Assembly (NCBI GenBank): GCA_963755335.1
Contig: CAVWJW010000002.1
Coordinates: forward strand, 124,001 to 188,000
Source of the DNA: UBA10649 sp963755335
GTDB lineage: Bacteria > Actinomycetota > Actinomycetes > S36-B12
Length of the DNA: 64,000 nt
Direction: 5' to 3'
This document shows, piece by piece, positions 1 to 8,356 of the stretch (position 1 is the stretch's first letter; each line of letters starts with the position of its first letter). The notes beneath the pieces were generated by a model. It was given only the letters and a program-made list of their open reading frames with translations, was not told the DNA's origin and searched no databases. Made by a program: the position numbers and the translations under genes.

Positions 1-757
1 GGACGATGCACTTGGGCCGGCCGGTCGTGCCGCTGGAGAACAGGATGAAGCCGGGGTGCGCGAACGGCAGCGGGGTCGTCTCCAGTCGAGCACCGACGTG
101 CGGCGCGAGCCACGACTCCCACGACGCGTGGCCACCCGTCTCAGGTCCCACGACGACGACGGTACGCACGCTGGGCAGGCCCGCCAAGACGTCGGCAAGC
201 CCGGCGAGGCACGAGAAGCGACGGCCCCCGTACTCGTAGTCGGCCGCGAGCATAAGGACGGCCGGCTCGACCTGTCCGAACCTGTCGATGATCCCGACCG
301 GGCCGAAGTCCGGGGAAGCGGTGCTGACGATCGCCCCGATCGACAGCGCACCGAGGGCGAACACGACGGCTTCGCGGGTGTTCGGCGTCCAGGCGGCCAC
401 TCGGTCACCCGACCCGACCCCCGATGTCAGCAGTGCTGCCGCGCAGGCAGCCACCTCCGCGCGCAGCTCGCCGCGCCGCGCGACGGTGCGCTCGCCCGCC
501 TCGTCGATGGCGACCAGGACAACGTCCTCGTCGATTCCAGCCAGCAGGGTGTCGACGACGTTCAGGCGGGCATCGGGGAAGAATGAGGTCGAGCCAAAGC
601 CCTGTCCGGTGACCACGGCTGCGGCACGGTCGCCGACCACGCCGAGGTCGTCCCACGCGAGCTCCCAGAACTCCTCCGGGTGCTCGACCGACCACCGATG
701 CAGCGCGGCGAAGTCGGGTAGTCCGCGCAGCTCGATGAGCCGGCCCAGTTCGGTCAG
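1..757 (-). CDS. Acetoacetate-CoA ligase, N-terminal part (cut by window edge)
   Basis: Acyl-adenylate-forming enzyme that would activate acetoacetate to acetoacetyl-CoA in the cytoplasm. The minus-strand frame is open from about 757 to the window edge. It reads LHRWSVEHPEEFWELAWDD near the N-terminus, typical of this family, and ends in the AMP-binding P-loop FILFSSGTTGRPKCIV, so about 250 of some 650 residues are present. No ATG or GTG lies in frame upstream. The frame begins inside the 3' end of gltA, so the N-terminus is about 10-20 residues shorter than usual. A GTG at 763-765 in the gltA frame would serve if two extra bases lie just after it. The family is clear; the start is not. Confidence 0.75.
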   Translation of the reverse strand, partial: MTELGRLIELRGLPDFAALHRWSVEHPEEFWELAWDDLGVVGDRAAAVVTGQGFGSTSFFPDARLNVVDTLLAGIDEDVVLVAIDEAGERTVARRGELRAEVAACAAALLTSGVGSGDRVAAWTPNTREAVVFALGALSIGAIVSTASPDFGPVGIIDRFGQVEPAVLMLAADYEYGGRRFSCLAGLADVLAGLPSVRTVVVVGPETGGHASWESWLAPHVGARLETTPLPFAHPGFILFSSGTTGRPKCIV

Positions 758-2038
758 CGTGAAGTCACCGGAACGTAGTCGCGGATGTCCTCGCCGACGT
801 AGACCTGACGGGGACGGCCGATCTTTGTGTCGGGGTCGGCGATCATCTCGCGCCACTGCGCGATCCAGCCCGGCAGGCGACCCAGGGCGAAGAGCACGGT
901 GAACATCTGCGTCGGGAAGCCCATGGCCTTGTAGATCAGGCCCGTGTAGAAGTCGACATTGGGGTACAGCTTGCGCGAGACGAAGAATTCGTCGGAGAGC
1001 GCGACCTCCTCCAGTCGCAGGGCGATGTCGAGCAGCGGGTCGTGGACGCCGAGCTGGTCGAACACGTCGTGCGCGGTCTTCTTGACGATGGCTGCCCGCG
1101 GGTCGTAGTTCTTGTAGACGCGGTGGCCGAAGCCCATCAGCTTCACGCCGTCCTGGCGGTCCTTGACCTGGCGGATGAACGTGTTGACGCCGCCGCCCTG
1201 GGCCTGGATGTTCTCGAGCATCTCCATGACAGCCTGGTTGGCGCCGCCGTGCAGGGGGCCGAAGAGGGCGTTGATGCCGGCGGACACGGACGCGAACATG
1301 TTCGCGTGCGAGGACCCGACCAGGCGCACGGTCGACGTGGAGCAGTTCTGCTCGTGATCGGCGTGCAGCAGCAGCAGCTGGTTGAGCGCCTTGCGACAGC
1401 ACGGGGTTGACCTCGTACTGCTCGGCCGGGACACCGAACGTCATGCGCATGAAGTTGTCGATGAACCCCAGCGAGTTGTCGGGGTAGAGGAACGGCTGGC
1501 CGACGGCCTTCTTGTGCGCGTAGGCGGCGATGGTGGGGACCTTGGCGAGCAGGCGGATCGTGGAGATCTCGACCTGCCGCTCGTCGAACGGATCGAGGGA
1601 GTCCTGGTAGAACGTGGAAAGCGCCGAGACCGCCGACGACAGGACCGGCATGGGATGCGCGTCGCGCGGGAAGCCGTCGAAGAACCGGCGAAGGTCCTCA
1701 TGCAGCATCGTGTGCGTGCGGATCTGGAACTTGAACTCGTCGAGGGCGTCTGCACTGGGCAGGGCGCCGTAGATCAGCAGGTACGCCGTCTCGAGGAACG
1801 TCGACTGCTGGGCGAGCTGCTCGATCGGGTACCCGCGGTAGCGCAGGATCCCCTTGTCGCCGTCGATGTACGTGATCGCCGACGAGCAGGCAGCGGTGTT
1901 GAGGAAGCCATGGTCCAGCGTCACCCGACCCGTCTGCTTGAGCAGCGGCCCGATATTGATGCCCGACTCTCCGACGGTGGCGGGCACCTCGGCGAGGGGC
2001 AGTTCACCTTCGGGATAGGTGAGGACGATCTCTGACAC
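754..2038 (-). CDS. gltA: Citrate synthase (one frame break)
   Basis: Condenses oxaloacetate and acetyl-CoA to citrate, the entry step of the TCA cycle. About 427 residues, the normal length for bacterial type II enzymes. The active-site blocks LHGGANQAVMEML and GFGHRVYKNYDPRA are present, as is the N-terminal DGDKGILRYRGYPIEQLA. The frame breaks near 1393: the N-terminal part runs to NPVLS and the C-terminal part resumes at KALNQLLLLHADHEQN, rejoined by removing one base. The start is GTG at 2036-2038 with AGGAGG at 2044-2049. The enzyme is essential for central metabolism, so the break is more likely a sequence error than gene loss. Its stop overlaps the start region of the acetoacetate-CoA ligase frame, suggesting co-transcription. 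Confidence 0.9.
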
Positions 2039-2043
2039 GGCAA

Positions 2044-2049
2044 CCTCCT
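2044..2049 (-). promoter_or_regulatory. Ribosome-binding site of gltA
   Basis: AGGAGG five bases before the GTG start at 2038. It fixes that start and contrasts with the many genes here that have no Shine-Dalgarno sequence. Confidence 0.8.
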
Positions 2050-2116
2050 GAGGGGGAGCGTACCGACCGCTCCCACGTTGTCGATCCGGACCTAGGTCCC
2101 GGGTGAGTGACTCATC

Positions 2117-3217
2117 TCACTCGGTCACGAGCCGGGCGGCTGCCGTCGCGATGTCCGCGTCGGAGCCGGTCAGTGCGATCCGGACGTGCTGGGCGCCAGC
2201 CGGACCATAGAAGTCGCCCGGGGTCACGATGACCCCGCGCTCGGCGCACCACCGCACGGTGTCCCAGCAGGGTTCCTCGCGAGTGGCCCACAGGTACAGC
2301 CCGGCCTCGCTGTGGTCGACGCGGAAGCCCGCGGTCGCCAGGGCGGTGCGCAGCACGTCGCGCCGGGCCCGGTAGACCTCGCGCTGCTGCTCGACGTGGT
2401 CGTCGTCGTCGAGGGCCACGATCGCAGCAGCCTGGATCGGCGACGGCACCATCATCCCGATGTGCTTGCGCACCGCGAGGAGGTCGGCGATGCGACGACG
2501 GTCGCCGGCGACGAAGCCGAACCGGTAGCCCGCCATGTTCGAGCGCTTGGACAGCGAGTGGACGGCCATGACGTTGTCGTGCGAGTCACCGCAGACGGAC
2601 GGATGCAGCACCGACACGGGAGCGACGTCCCAGCCGAGCTCGATGTAGCACTCGTCGCTGACGACCACGACGCCGTTGGCCCGCGCCCAGGCGACGATCT
2701 GCGCCATGCGCGGCGCGGACAGCACGCGGCCGGTGGGATTGCCCGGGGAGTTCAGCCACACCATCGATACGTCGTCGACGGACTCCGGCTCGTCGGTGGC
2801 CACGCACTCGTGACCGGCCAGCAGCGATCCGACGGCGTACGTCGGGTAGGCGATCCGGGGAATGACGACGCGGGTGCCGGGCGTCAGGCCGAGCTGGCGA
2901 GGCAGGGAGGCCACCAGTTCCTTGGTGCCGGTGGCCGGCTGGATGGCCGCCGGGTCGACGTCGACGTCGAGACGCCGCGACAGCCAGCGCGAGCAGGCGG
3001 CGCGGACCTCGGGTCGTCCGGCGGTGGTCGGGTAGCCCGGCGCGTCGGCCGCAGCCCGCAGGGCGTCCTGGACCAGCGGGGGGGTCGGGTCGACAGGGGT
3101 GCCGACCGACAGGTCGACGGCGCCACCGGGATGGCGCCGGGCCTGGTCGGCGAAGGGAGCAAGGACGTCCCAGGGGAAGTCCGGAAGCAGGTCGGCGAGC
3201 CGGCCCGCGGTCGTCAC
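2117..3217 (-). CDS. dapC: Succinyldiaminopimelate transaminase
   Basis: PLP-dependent fold-type I aminotransferase that makes N-succinyl-LL-diaminopimelate for lysine and peptidoglycan synthesis. About 366 residues. The N-terminal LPDFPWDVLAPFADQAR and VDLSVGTPVDPTPP are characteristic of the actinobacterial DapC branch. NSPGNPTGRVL and DECYIELGW lie in the substrate and cofactor pocket, and the PLP lysine is in SLSKRSNMAGYRFGF. The open frame extends further upstream but only as antisense-like sequence over the ferredoxin. GTG at 3215-3217, just downstream of the fdxA stop, is the sensible start and makes a two-gene unit with fdxA, a common actinobacterial arrangement. Confidence 0.88.
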   Translation of the reverse strand: MTTAGRLADLLPDFPWDVLAPFADQARRHPGGAVDLSVGTPVDPTPPLVQDALRAAADAPGYPTTAGRPEVRAACSRWLSRRLDVDVDPAAIQPATGTKELVASLPRQLGLTPGTRVVIPRIAYPTYAVGSLLAGHECVATDEPESVDDVSMVWLNSPGNPTGRVLSAPRMAQIVAWARANGVVVVSDECYIELGWDVAPVSVLHPSVCGDSHDNVMAVHSLSKRSNMAGYRFGFVAGDRRRIADLLAVRKHIGMMVPSPIQAAAIVALDDDDHVEQQREVYRARRDVLRTALATAGFRVDHSEAGLYLWATREEPCWDTVRWCAERGVIVTPGDFYGPAGAQHVRIALTGSDADIATAAARLVTE

Positions 3218-3225
3218 CAGTGGGC

Positions 3226-3552
3226 TCAGTGGTCGTGCTCTTGCGGCGGGACCGACGCCAGCAGCGGAGCGTCGAAGTCCTGGGCGCCCAGCTTGGCGGC
3301 ACCGCCCGGCGAACCGAGGTCGACGAAGAACTCCGCGTTGGCCGCCGTGTAGTCCTTCCACTCGCCCGGGACGTCGTCCTCGTAGAAGATCGCCTCGACC
3401 GGGCAGACCGGCTCGCAGGCGCCGCAGTCCACGCACTCGTCGGGCTGGATGTACAGCATCCGGTCGCCCTCGTAGATGCAGTCCACGGGACATTCCTCGA
3501 TGCAGGCCTTGTCCTTCAGGTCCACACAAGGAAATGCGATGACGTAGGTCAC
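3226..3552 (-). CDS. fdxA: 7Fe ferredoxin
   Basis: Small cytoplasmic electron carrier of about 108 residues. CVDLKDKACIEECPVDCIY provides the mixed [3Fe-4S]/[4Fe-4S] cysteines near the N-terminus, and CVDCGACEPVCPVEAI the second cluster motif. The acidic C-terminal tail is typical of FdxA from mycobacteria and relatives. The start is GTG at 3550-3552 (VTYVIAFPCVD); the open frame further upstream has no family similarity. It lies 8 bases upstream of dapC and diverges from the cysS-like gene. Confidence 0.92.
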   Translation of the reverse strand: MTYVIAFPCVDLKDKACIEECPVDCIYEGDRMLYIQPDECVDCGACEPVCPVEAIFYEDDVPGEWKDYTAANAEFFVDLGSPGGAAKLGAQDFDAPLLASVPPQEHDH

Positions 3553-3644
3553 CTGAGCCTCCGGAAGTCGAGCGCCGGGAAAGGCCGGCTGCGGTCCGGA
3601 CACAACTTACACAACCGTCCCACCCGCCGATCGTCGAGCCGCCC

Positions 3645-3650
3645 TAGTCT
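3645..3650 (+). promoter_or_regulatory. Putative -10 box of cysS (leaderless)
   Basis: TAGTCT with exactly six bases before the GTG at 3657 and no Shine-Dalgarno sequence, so transcription would begin at or next to the start codon. Confidence 0.5.
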
Positions 3651-3656
3651 GGTCGC

Positions 3657-5122
3657 GTGCGCCTCTATGACACCCGGCAGAAGGACGTCGTCCCGATCGT
3701 GACCGCGCGCTCGGGGGTGCTGTCCATCTACGCCTGCGGACCCACCGTCTACCGGGATGCGCACGTCGGCAACATGCGCACGTTCCTGCTGACCGACGTG
3801 ATCCGGCGGGTGGCCGAGCTCGAGGGGCTCCAGGTCCGGCTCGTGCAGAACATCACCGACGTGGGGCACATGGCCGACGACACCGGCCTGGCCGACGCGG
3901 ACGCGGCCAGGACGACGTGGACGAGGGCCAGGGCGACGTGGACGAGGGCCAGGCCGGCACCGAGGACAAGCTCCTGCGCCAGGCCGCCACCGAGGGTCGC
4001 AGCGCCCTCGACATCGCCCGCGACTACGAGCAGCGGTTCCACCGCGACCTGTCGGCCCTGAACATCAAGCCCGCCGAGGCCTACCCCCGGGCCAGCGAGT
4101 CGGTCGATCTGATGATCGACCTCATCCAGCGCCTGATGGACTCCGGCCACGCGTACGTGGGCGGCGACGGATCGGTGTTCTTCGATGCACGGTCGTTCCC
4201 CGGCTACGGGGAGCTCAGCGGCAACCGGCTGGACGACCTGCGACCGGGCCACCGCTTCGACGGCGGGGTCGATCCGGCGAAGCGCTTCCACGCGGACTGG
4301 GCGCTGTGGAAGAAGGCCCAGGACACCCGCACGCAGCTCGTGTGGGACACGCCGTGGGGCGTCGGCTTCCCCGGCTGGCATACCGAGTGCAGCGCCATGA
4401 GCCTGGCCCTGCTGGGCGAGACCATCGACGTGCACACCGGCGGGATCGACCTGCGCTTCCCGCACCACGAGGACGAGCGGGCGCAGAGCAACAGCGCGAC
4501 GGGCAAGGACGTCGTCCGGCACTGGGTGCACGGCGAGCATCTGCTCTTCGAGGGCCGGAAGATGAGCAAGTCGGCGGGGAACGTCGTCCTCGTCACCGAC
4601 GTGATCGCCCATGGCCTCGACCCGCTCGCGCTGCGCTTCGCGCTGCTGCAGCATCGCTACCGGCAGCAGATGAACCTCACCTGGAACGCCCTCGAGGCCG
4701 CGGACTCGACCCTGACGCGCTGGCGGCAGAAGGTCGCCCTGTGGGCCACGGCCCCCTCTGCCGCCATGCCCGCCGACTACGTCGACCGCGTCACCGAGGC
4801 CCTGGTCGACGACATCGACACCCCGCGCGCCATCACGATCCTGCGCGAGCTCGAGAAGGACGACACCGTGCCGCCCGGCGCGAAGTTCGAGACGTTCGCC
4901 TACGTCGATCGCGTGCTGGCTCTCGACCTCGTCCGGCTGGTCGGACGCCCTCAGCCGGAGGCCGAGGAACTGCCCGATGACGTTGCCCTGCTGGCCGATC
5001 AGCGAGCCGCGGCACGCGCGGCGAAGGACTGGGCGGCCAGCGACGCACTGCGCGACGAGCTCGCCGGCCTCGGCTTCGTCGTCGTCGACACTCCCGCCGG
5101 CCAGGAGATCACGCGGGCCTAG
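3657..5122 (+). CDS. cysS: Cysteinyl-tRNA synthetase, variant form (one frame break)
   Basis: Charges tRNA-Cys with cysteine. The class I fold is shown by ACGPTVY and DAHVGNMR (HIGH-type motif) near residues 25-45, the zinc-site region GWHTECSAM, FPHHEDERAQS, and KMSKS at about residue 305. It is not MshC, which has different signature sequences. The frame breaks near 3905, in a GC-rich stretch where a 21-base unit encoding roughly DVDEGQG is repeated in tandem; removing two bases joins the halves. HVGN in place of the usual HIGH-like tetrapeptide, and the acidic insert after NITDVGHMADDTG, mark it as a less common branch. It ends three bases into the convergent VanW gene. A leaderless promoter precedes it. 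Confidence 0.85.
3915..3956 (+). repeat. Tandem 21-base duplication inside cysS
   Basis: Two adjacent near-identical 21-base units beginning GACGTGGACGAGGGCCAGG encode an acidic Asp-Val-Asp-Glu-Gly-Gln repeat. They lie in the variable insert between the nucleotide-binding half-domains, next to the frame break. Confidence 0.7.
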
Positions 5123-7008
5123 TTGGCGAACGTGTCCGGCGGCGTCGTCGGAGCCGGGTCCGGCTTGCTCGACGGCTTCGGCTTGCTGGACGGCTTGCTC
5201 GAGGGCTTCGCGCTCGGACTGCTCGACCCGCTGCTGGCACTGGCCGACGGCTTCGGCTTGCCGGAATCCGCTGAGCCGGGCTTCTTCCCGCAGATGACCT
5301 TCGGCGCCGGCTTGTAGTGCGTGGTGATCGGCTCGCGCTTGACCTCGGCGCCGTCCTTGTAGAACACCCGGTCCACGGTGATCCAGAAGCCGTCGACGCC
5401 CTCCTGCCCCAGGCACTTGTCCGACGGGTCGTAGACCGTGTCGAACGGGATGTCGTGACGGCGCTTGCTGGTCTCGGCCTCGATCTTGTCGTAGACCTTG
5501 GTGCCCCAGAACGTCGCGTTCATGGAGCCGTTCGTCATCTTGGTGGTGATGAGGACCGGATAAGGATTGGTGTTCTTGAACTTCATGTCGAACAGACCCC
5601 ACGCCACCGTCGCCTCGAGGCCCGGCTTGTAGCGCGAGATGTAGATGGAGTGGGCGACGGTCTGCACGCGCTCCATGCCGGCGAAGAAGGCCGCCGTCCA
5701 CATCGTCGTGGTCGCCGTCGAGACCCCGCCACCGAGCTGCTCGTCGAAGATGCCGCCCTCGCCCACGACGAAGCCCTTGGTGTAGCCGTTCGCCTCCGTA
5801 CGCTCCTTGATGGTGTCGTTCATCGAGAACGTCTCGCCGGGCATCAGGATCGTGCCGTTGATGCGGCGGGCCGCCTCCCCGATGTTCTGCACGCGGTAGG
5901 CGGCGTAGGGGAAGTGCTGCGTGAAGGACGAGATCTTCTCCTTGATGCCGAGCGCCTGCGCCTGCTCGGTGGTGAGCTTCGGCTCGCGGACGCCCGCACC
6001 GACGGTCACGGTCCGCTGGTCGGCCGGCTTGTCGAGGACGCCCTGCACCGCCGCGGCCAGGTCCTCGTCCGAGACCCCCTTGCCGACCACGGACGGGACG
6101 ACGACCGGTGCGCCGTGCTTGATCTTGAAGGTCGCGTCGTTGCCCTTCGTCTCAAGCGGCTTGAGGTCCTTCTTGATCGCCGCGTGCAGGATCGCGCCGT
6201 CGAGGACGGGCGTGAACTGGGTGCCCCCTTCGCTGAAGCTCAGGGCCCGGGCGATGTCGGACGCGGGGATGGTGGCGGTGATCGCATCGGCCTTGACGGT
6301 CACCGGAGCCGAGACCGCCGTGGTGGCCAGTGCGGCCGCCTGCTGCGCGGCCTCGGCGGAGATGCCGGGCTGCACCTCGGTCACCGTCGCCGGGATCGGG
6401 GCCCGTGGCTTGAGCACTGCGTCGACGAGCGCCTGGGCGGTCGCCTCCGTGTCGAGCTCGCGGCCGACCTGACCCTCGGTCAGCTTCGGCGCGCCGCCCT
6501 TGATCACCAGCGTCGGGTTCTGCGGCGGCTGTCCCACCGCGTCGGCGATGGTCTGCATCTGGGTGTCGAGAGCGGCCTTGTCGACCGTCACCACCAAGGG
6601 CAGCGTGGTCGCCCCGAAGAGGTGGCTGACGAGGGTCACCGGGTTCCACGTCCGCCCGAAGGCGGGGTCCACCGATGCCGCGGCGTCCAGGCGGATGCCC
6701 GCCTGCGCCGGCTTGACCACGATCGTCTTGCCGTCCGAGGTCACCTTCAGTCGCTTGCGGGCCCCGGGCCCGTACTTGGCCGTGACGGCAGCGGCGGCCG
6801 CGTCAGGGCTCAGGCCGCTGATGTCGACGCCCTCGACGCTCGTGCGCGGCGGGGCGGTGTCGCCGGACCGCAGGCCGGTCATGATGTAGAGAGCAGCCAC
6901 GCCCACGACGATGACGCCGAGGACGACGAGGATCCACCGCAGGACAGGCGTCATCACGACGGGTTGCCTTCCCCGTCGAGCACGTTCCCCCGTCTTCACG
7001 TCATTCAT
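5119..7008 (-). CDS. VanW family membrane-anchored protein
   Basis: 629 residues. A short basic cytoplasmic start is followed by one membrane segment (about residues 22-44, ILVVLGVIVVGVAALYIM), two related extracytoplasmic repeats of the kind annotated as putative peptidoglycan-binding (PF12229-like, about residues 55-345), and a VanW domain (about 365-500, with NGTILMPGETFSMNDT and GGGVSTATTTMWTAAFFAG). The tail after about residue 570 is rich in Ser, Pro and Lys with repeated KPSSKP and is probably disordered. The role is likely in the cell envelope; the biochemical function of VanW domains is not established. It converges on cysS with a three-base overlap. No vancomycin-resistance genes lie nearby, so the name should not be read as resistance. 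Confidence 0.85.
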   Translation of the reverse strand: MNDVKTGERARRGRQPVVMTPVLRWILVVLGVIVVGVAALYIMTGLRSGDTAPPRTSVEGVDISGLSPDAAAAAVTAKYGPGARKRLKVTSDGKTIVVKPAQAGIRLDAAASVDPAFGRTWNPVTLVSHLFGATTLPLVVTVDKAALDTQMQTIADAVGQPPQNPTLVIKGGAPKLTEGQVGRELDTEATAQALVDAVLKPRAPIPATVTEVQPGISAEAAQQAAALATTAVSAPVTVKADAITATIPASDIARALSFSEGGTQFTPVLDGAILHAAIKKDLKPLETKGNDATFKIKHGAPVVVPSVVGKGVSDEDLAAAVQGVLDKPADQRTVTVGAGVREPKLTTEQAQALGIKEKISSFTQHFPYAAYRVQNIGEAARRINGTILMPGETFSMNDTIKERTEANGYTKGFVVGEGGIFDEQLGGGVSTATTTMWTAAFFAGMERVQTVAHSIYISRYKPGLEATVAWGLFDMKFKNTNPYPVLITTKMTNGSMNATFWGTKVYDKIEAETSKRRHDIPFDTVYDPSDKCLGQEGVDGFWITVDRVFYKDGAEVKREPITTHYKPAPKVICGKKPGSADSGKPKPSASASSGSSSPSAKPSSKPSSKPKPSSKPDPAPTTPPDTFAN

Positions 7009-7061
7009 GATTCCCTAGCGGATCGTAGGCGCCAGTCGAGCAGGTTGACGCCTCAGGTCGG

Positions 7062-7449
7062 TCAGCCGTTCCGCGGCCGTCGCGCGGCGGCGGGAAGCGG
7101 AAAAGTCGCGGCCGCCGAGCCGAGGATGACGCCGCCGAGCAGGTACGTCATCTGCCGACTCCCGCCCGACAGTGCGACGTCCCCGGAGGGCGACTCCGCG
7201 GACAGGGCGATCGTCGCCGCCAGCCACCCGAGGAGGACCGCCCAGCTGCCCCACCGGCTCCGGAGCGCCCACGTGCCGGCGCGGATGCCGACCAGCAGGG
7301 TGATGAGGACGAGGACGCACGCCCCACGGGATCGACCAGATCCCCCAGGGGGTGTCCACGATCCAGCGGGCAGCCTGCACGAAGGCCCCCACCGTTCCGA
7401 TGGCAAGGCCGAGCACGACGAGGCCAAGCGCCCCGAGGACCCGGGTCAT
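7062..7449 (-). CDS. Small membrane protein, DUF6113-like (one frame break)
   Basis: About 129 residues with three to four hydrophobic segments: VLGALGLVVLGLAIGTVGAF at the N-terminus, VLVLITLLVGI, WAVLLGWLAATIAL and TYLLGGVILGSAA. The frame breaks near 7323 between SIPWG and CVLVLITLLV, fixed by removing one base. Its ATG at 7447-7449 touches the mshB stop codon, so the two are translated as one unit. A small membrane protein directly after mshB is a recurring arrangement in actinobacteria. That context, rather than a strong motif, is the reason for the DUF6113 assignment. No function is known. Confidence 0.6.
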
Positions 7450-8324
7450 CACTCAGTGATCCCCGCAAACAGGTCGGTCTCCCGGCCCTCGCCAGCGCCC
7501 CGCGCACCCTTGACCAGCCGGTAGTACTCGGTCCCGAACGCCTTCGAGCCGACATTGTCGGCCAGCGCGAAGAAGCCGCTGTCGACGGAGACCTGGGTGC
7601 CATGCGCCCTCAGCGCGGACATCTTCTGGTCGAGGAAGGCGCTGGCCTCGATCTCCGTGGTGACGAGGGCGTCGTCGCAGGCGAAGGGAAGGTCGTCGGG
7701 GTCCATCGCGGCGAAGTCGCCCTCGACGCCCTGCTCGCGCATGGCGATGATCCCGGCCCGCAGGACGCTGCGGGGGAAGGCCGTCCAGTACACCTTCGAG
7801 ACGACCCACGCCGGGCCGAGGTCCGGACGGAAGGACGCGGCCTCCGCCAGCGCCACGGCGTAGTGGGTGACCCGGTGAGCCTGGATGTGATCGGGGTGGC
7901 CGTAGCCGCCGAAGTCGTCGTAGGTGACGACGACCTGCGGGCGGAGCTCACGGATCAGGGTGACCAGCTCGGTGGCGGCGACGAGCAGGTCGGTGCGCCA
8001 GAAGCTCTCGGGGCGGTCGTTCGGGGGGGTGCCCACCATGCCGGAGTCGCGGAAGCGTCCGGGGCCGCCGAGCAGTCGCCAGTCCGTGATCCCCAGGGCG
8101 GCCATGGCGTCGGCGAGCTCGGTCTGCCGGTGCTCGCCGAGCGCGTCCTGCTGATCGGCGGCCAGGTGCGACAGCTCCGGCAGCAGGATCTCGCCCTCCT
8201 CGCCCAGGGTGCAGGTGACGAGCGTGACCTGGGCCCCCTCCGACACGTACTTGGCCATCGTCGCGCCGGTGGCGATGCACTCGTCATCGGGGTGGGCGTG
8301 TACCAGCAGGAGGCGTCGAGTCAC
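7449..8324 (-). CDS. mshB: GlcNAc-inositol deacetylase, mycothiol biosynthesis
   Basis: Zinc-dependent LmbE/PIG-L deacetylase that converts GlcNAc-Ins to GlcN-Ins, the second step of mycothiol synthesis. 291 residues, a typical length. The zinc motif LVHAHPDDE is at residues 7-15 and the second metal histidine is in GGYGHPDHIQAHR near residue 145. The start is GTG at 8322-8324 (GTG ACT CGA), preceded at six bases by TAGCCT on the same strand, suggesting a leaderless message. It is divergent from the S9 peptidase and translationally coupled to the small membrane protein downstream. Confidence 0.92.
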   Translation of the reverse strand: MTRRLLLVHAHPDDECIATGATMAKYVSEGAQVTLVTCTLGEEGEILLPELSHLAADQQDALGEHRQTELADAMAALGITDWRLLGGPGRFRDSGMVGTPPNDRPESFWRTDLLVAATELVTLIRELRPQVVVTYDDFGGYGHPDHIQAHRVTHYAVALAEAASFRPDLGPAWVVSKVYWTAFPRSVLRAGIIAMREQGVEGDFAAMDPDDLPFACDDALVTTEIEASAFLDQKMSALRAHGTQVSVDSGFFALADNVGSKAFGTEYYRLVKGARGAGEGRETDLFAGITE

Positions 8325-8330
8325 GAGGCA

Positions 8331-8336
8331 AGGCTA
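8331..8336 (-). promoter_or_regulatory. Putative -10 box of mshB (leaderless)
   Basis: TAGCCT on the minus strand, six bases before the GTG at 8324. Confidence 0.5.
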
Positions 8337-8344
8337 CCCATCCC

Positions 8345-8350
8345 TACGAT
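8345..8350 (+). promoter_or_regulatory. Putative -10 box of the S9 peptidase gene (leaderless)
   Basis: TACGAT followed by six bases and ATG at 8357. The facing mshB box lies only nine bases away, so the two promoters are back to back. Confidence 0.5.
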
Positions 8351-8356
8351 GCCCGG

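Noticed and set aside
3657..5122. MshC (mycothiol ligase) as identity of the CysS-like gene
   Set aside because: It has KMSKS and the full CysS length with an anticodon-side domain, and lacks the MshC signature around the first motif, although mshB is nearby.
3749..5701. 650-residue minus-strand open frame opposite cysS
   Set aside because: Arg/Gly/His-rich composition typical of antisense frames in GC-rich DNA, while the plus strand has all CysS motifs.
5119..7008. Vancomycin-resistance gene
   Set aside because: The VanW domain alone does not indicate resistance, and no vanHAX or vanRS genes are present.
5317..7524. 735-residue plus-strand open frame
   Set aside because: It lies opposite the VanW-type gene and has no family motifs; an antisense shadow.
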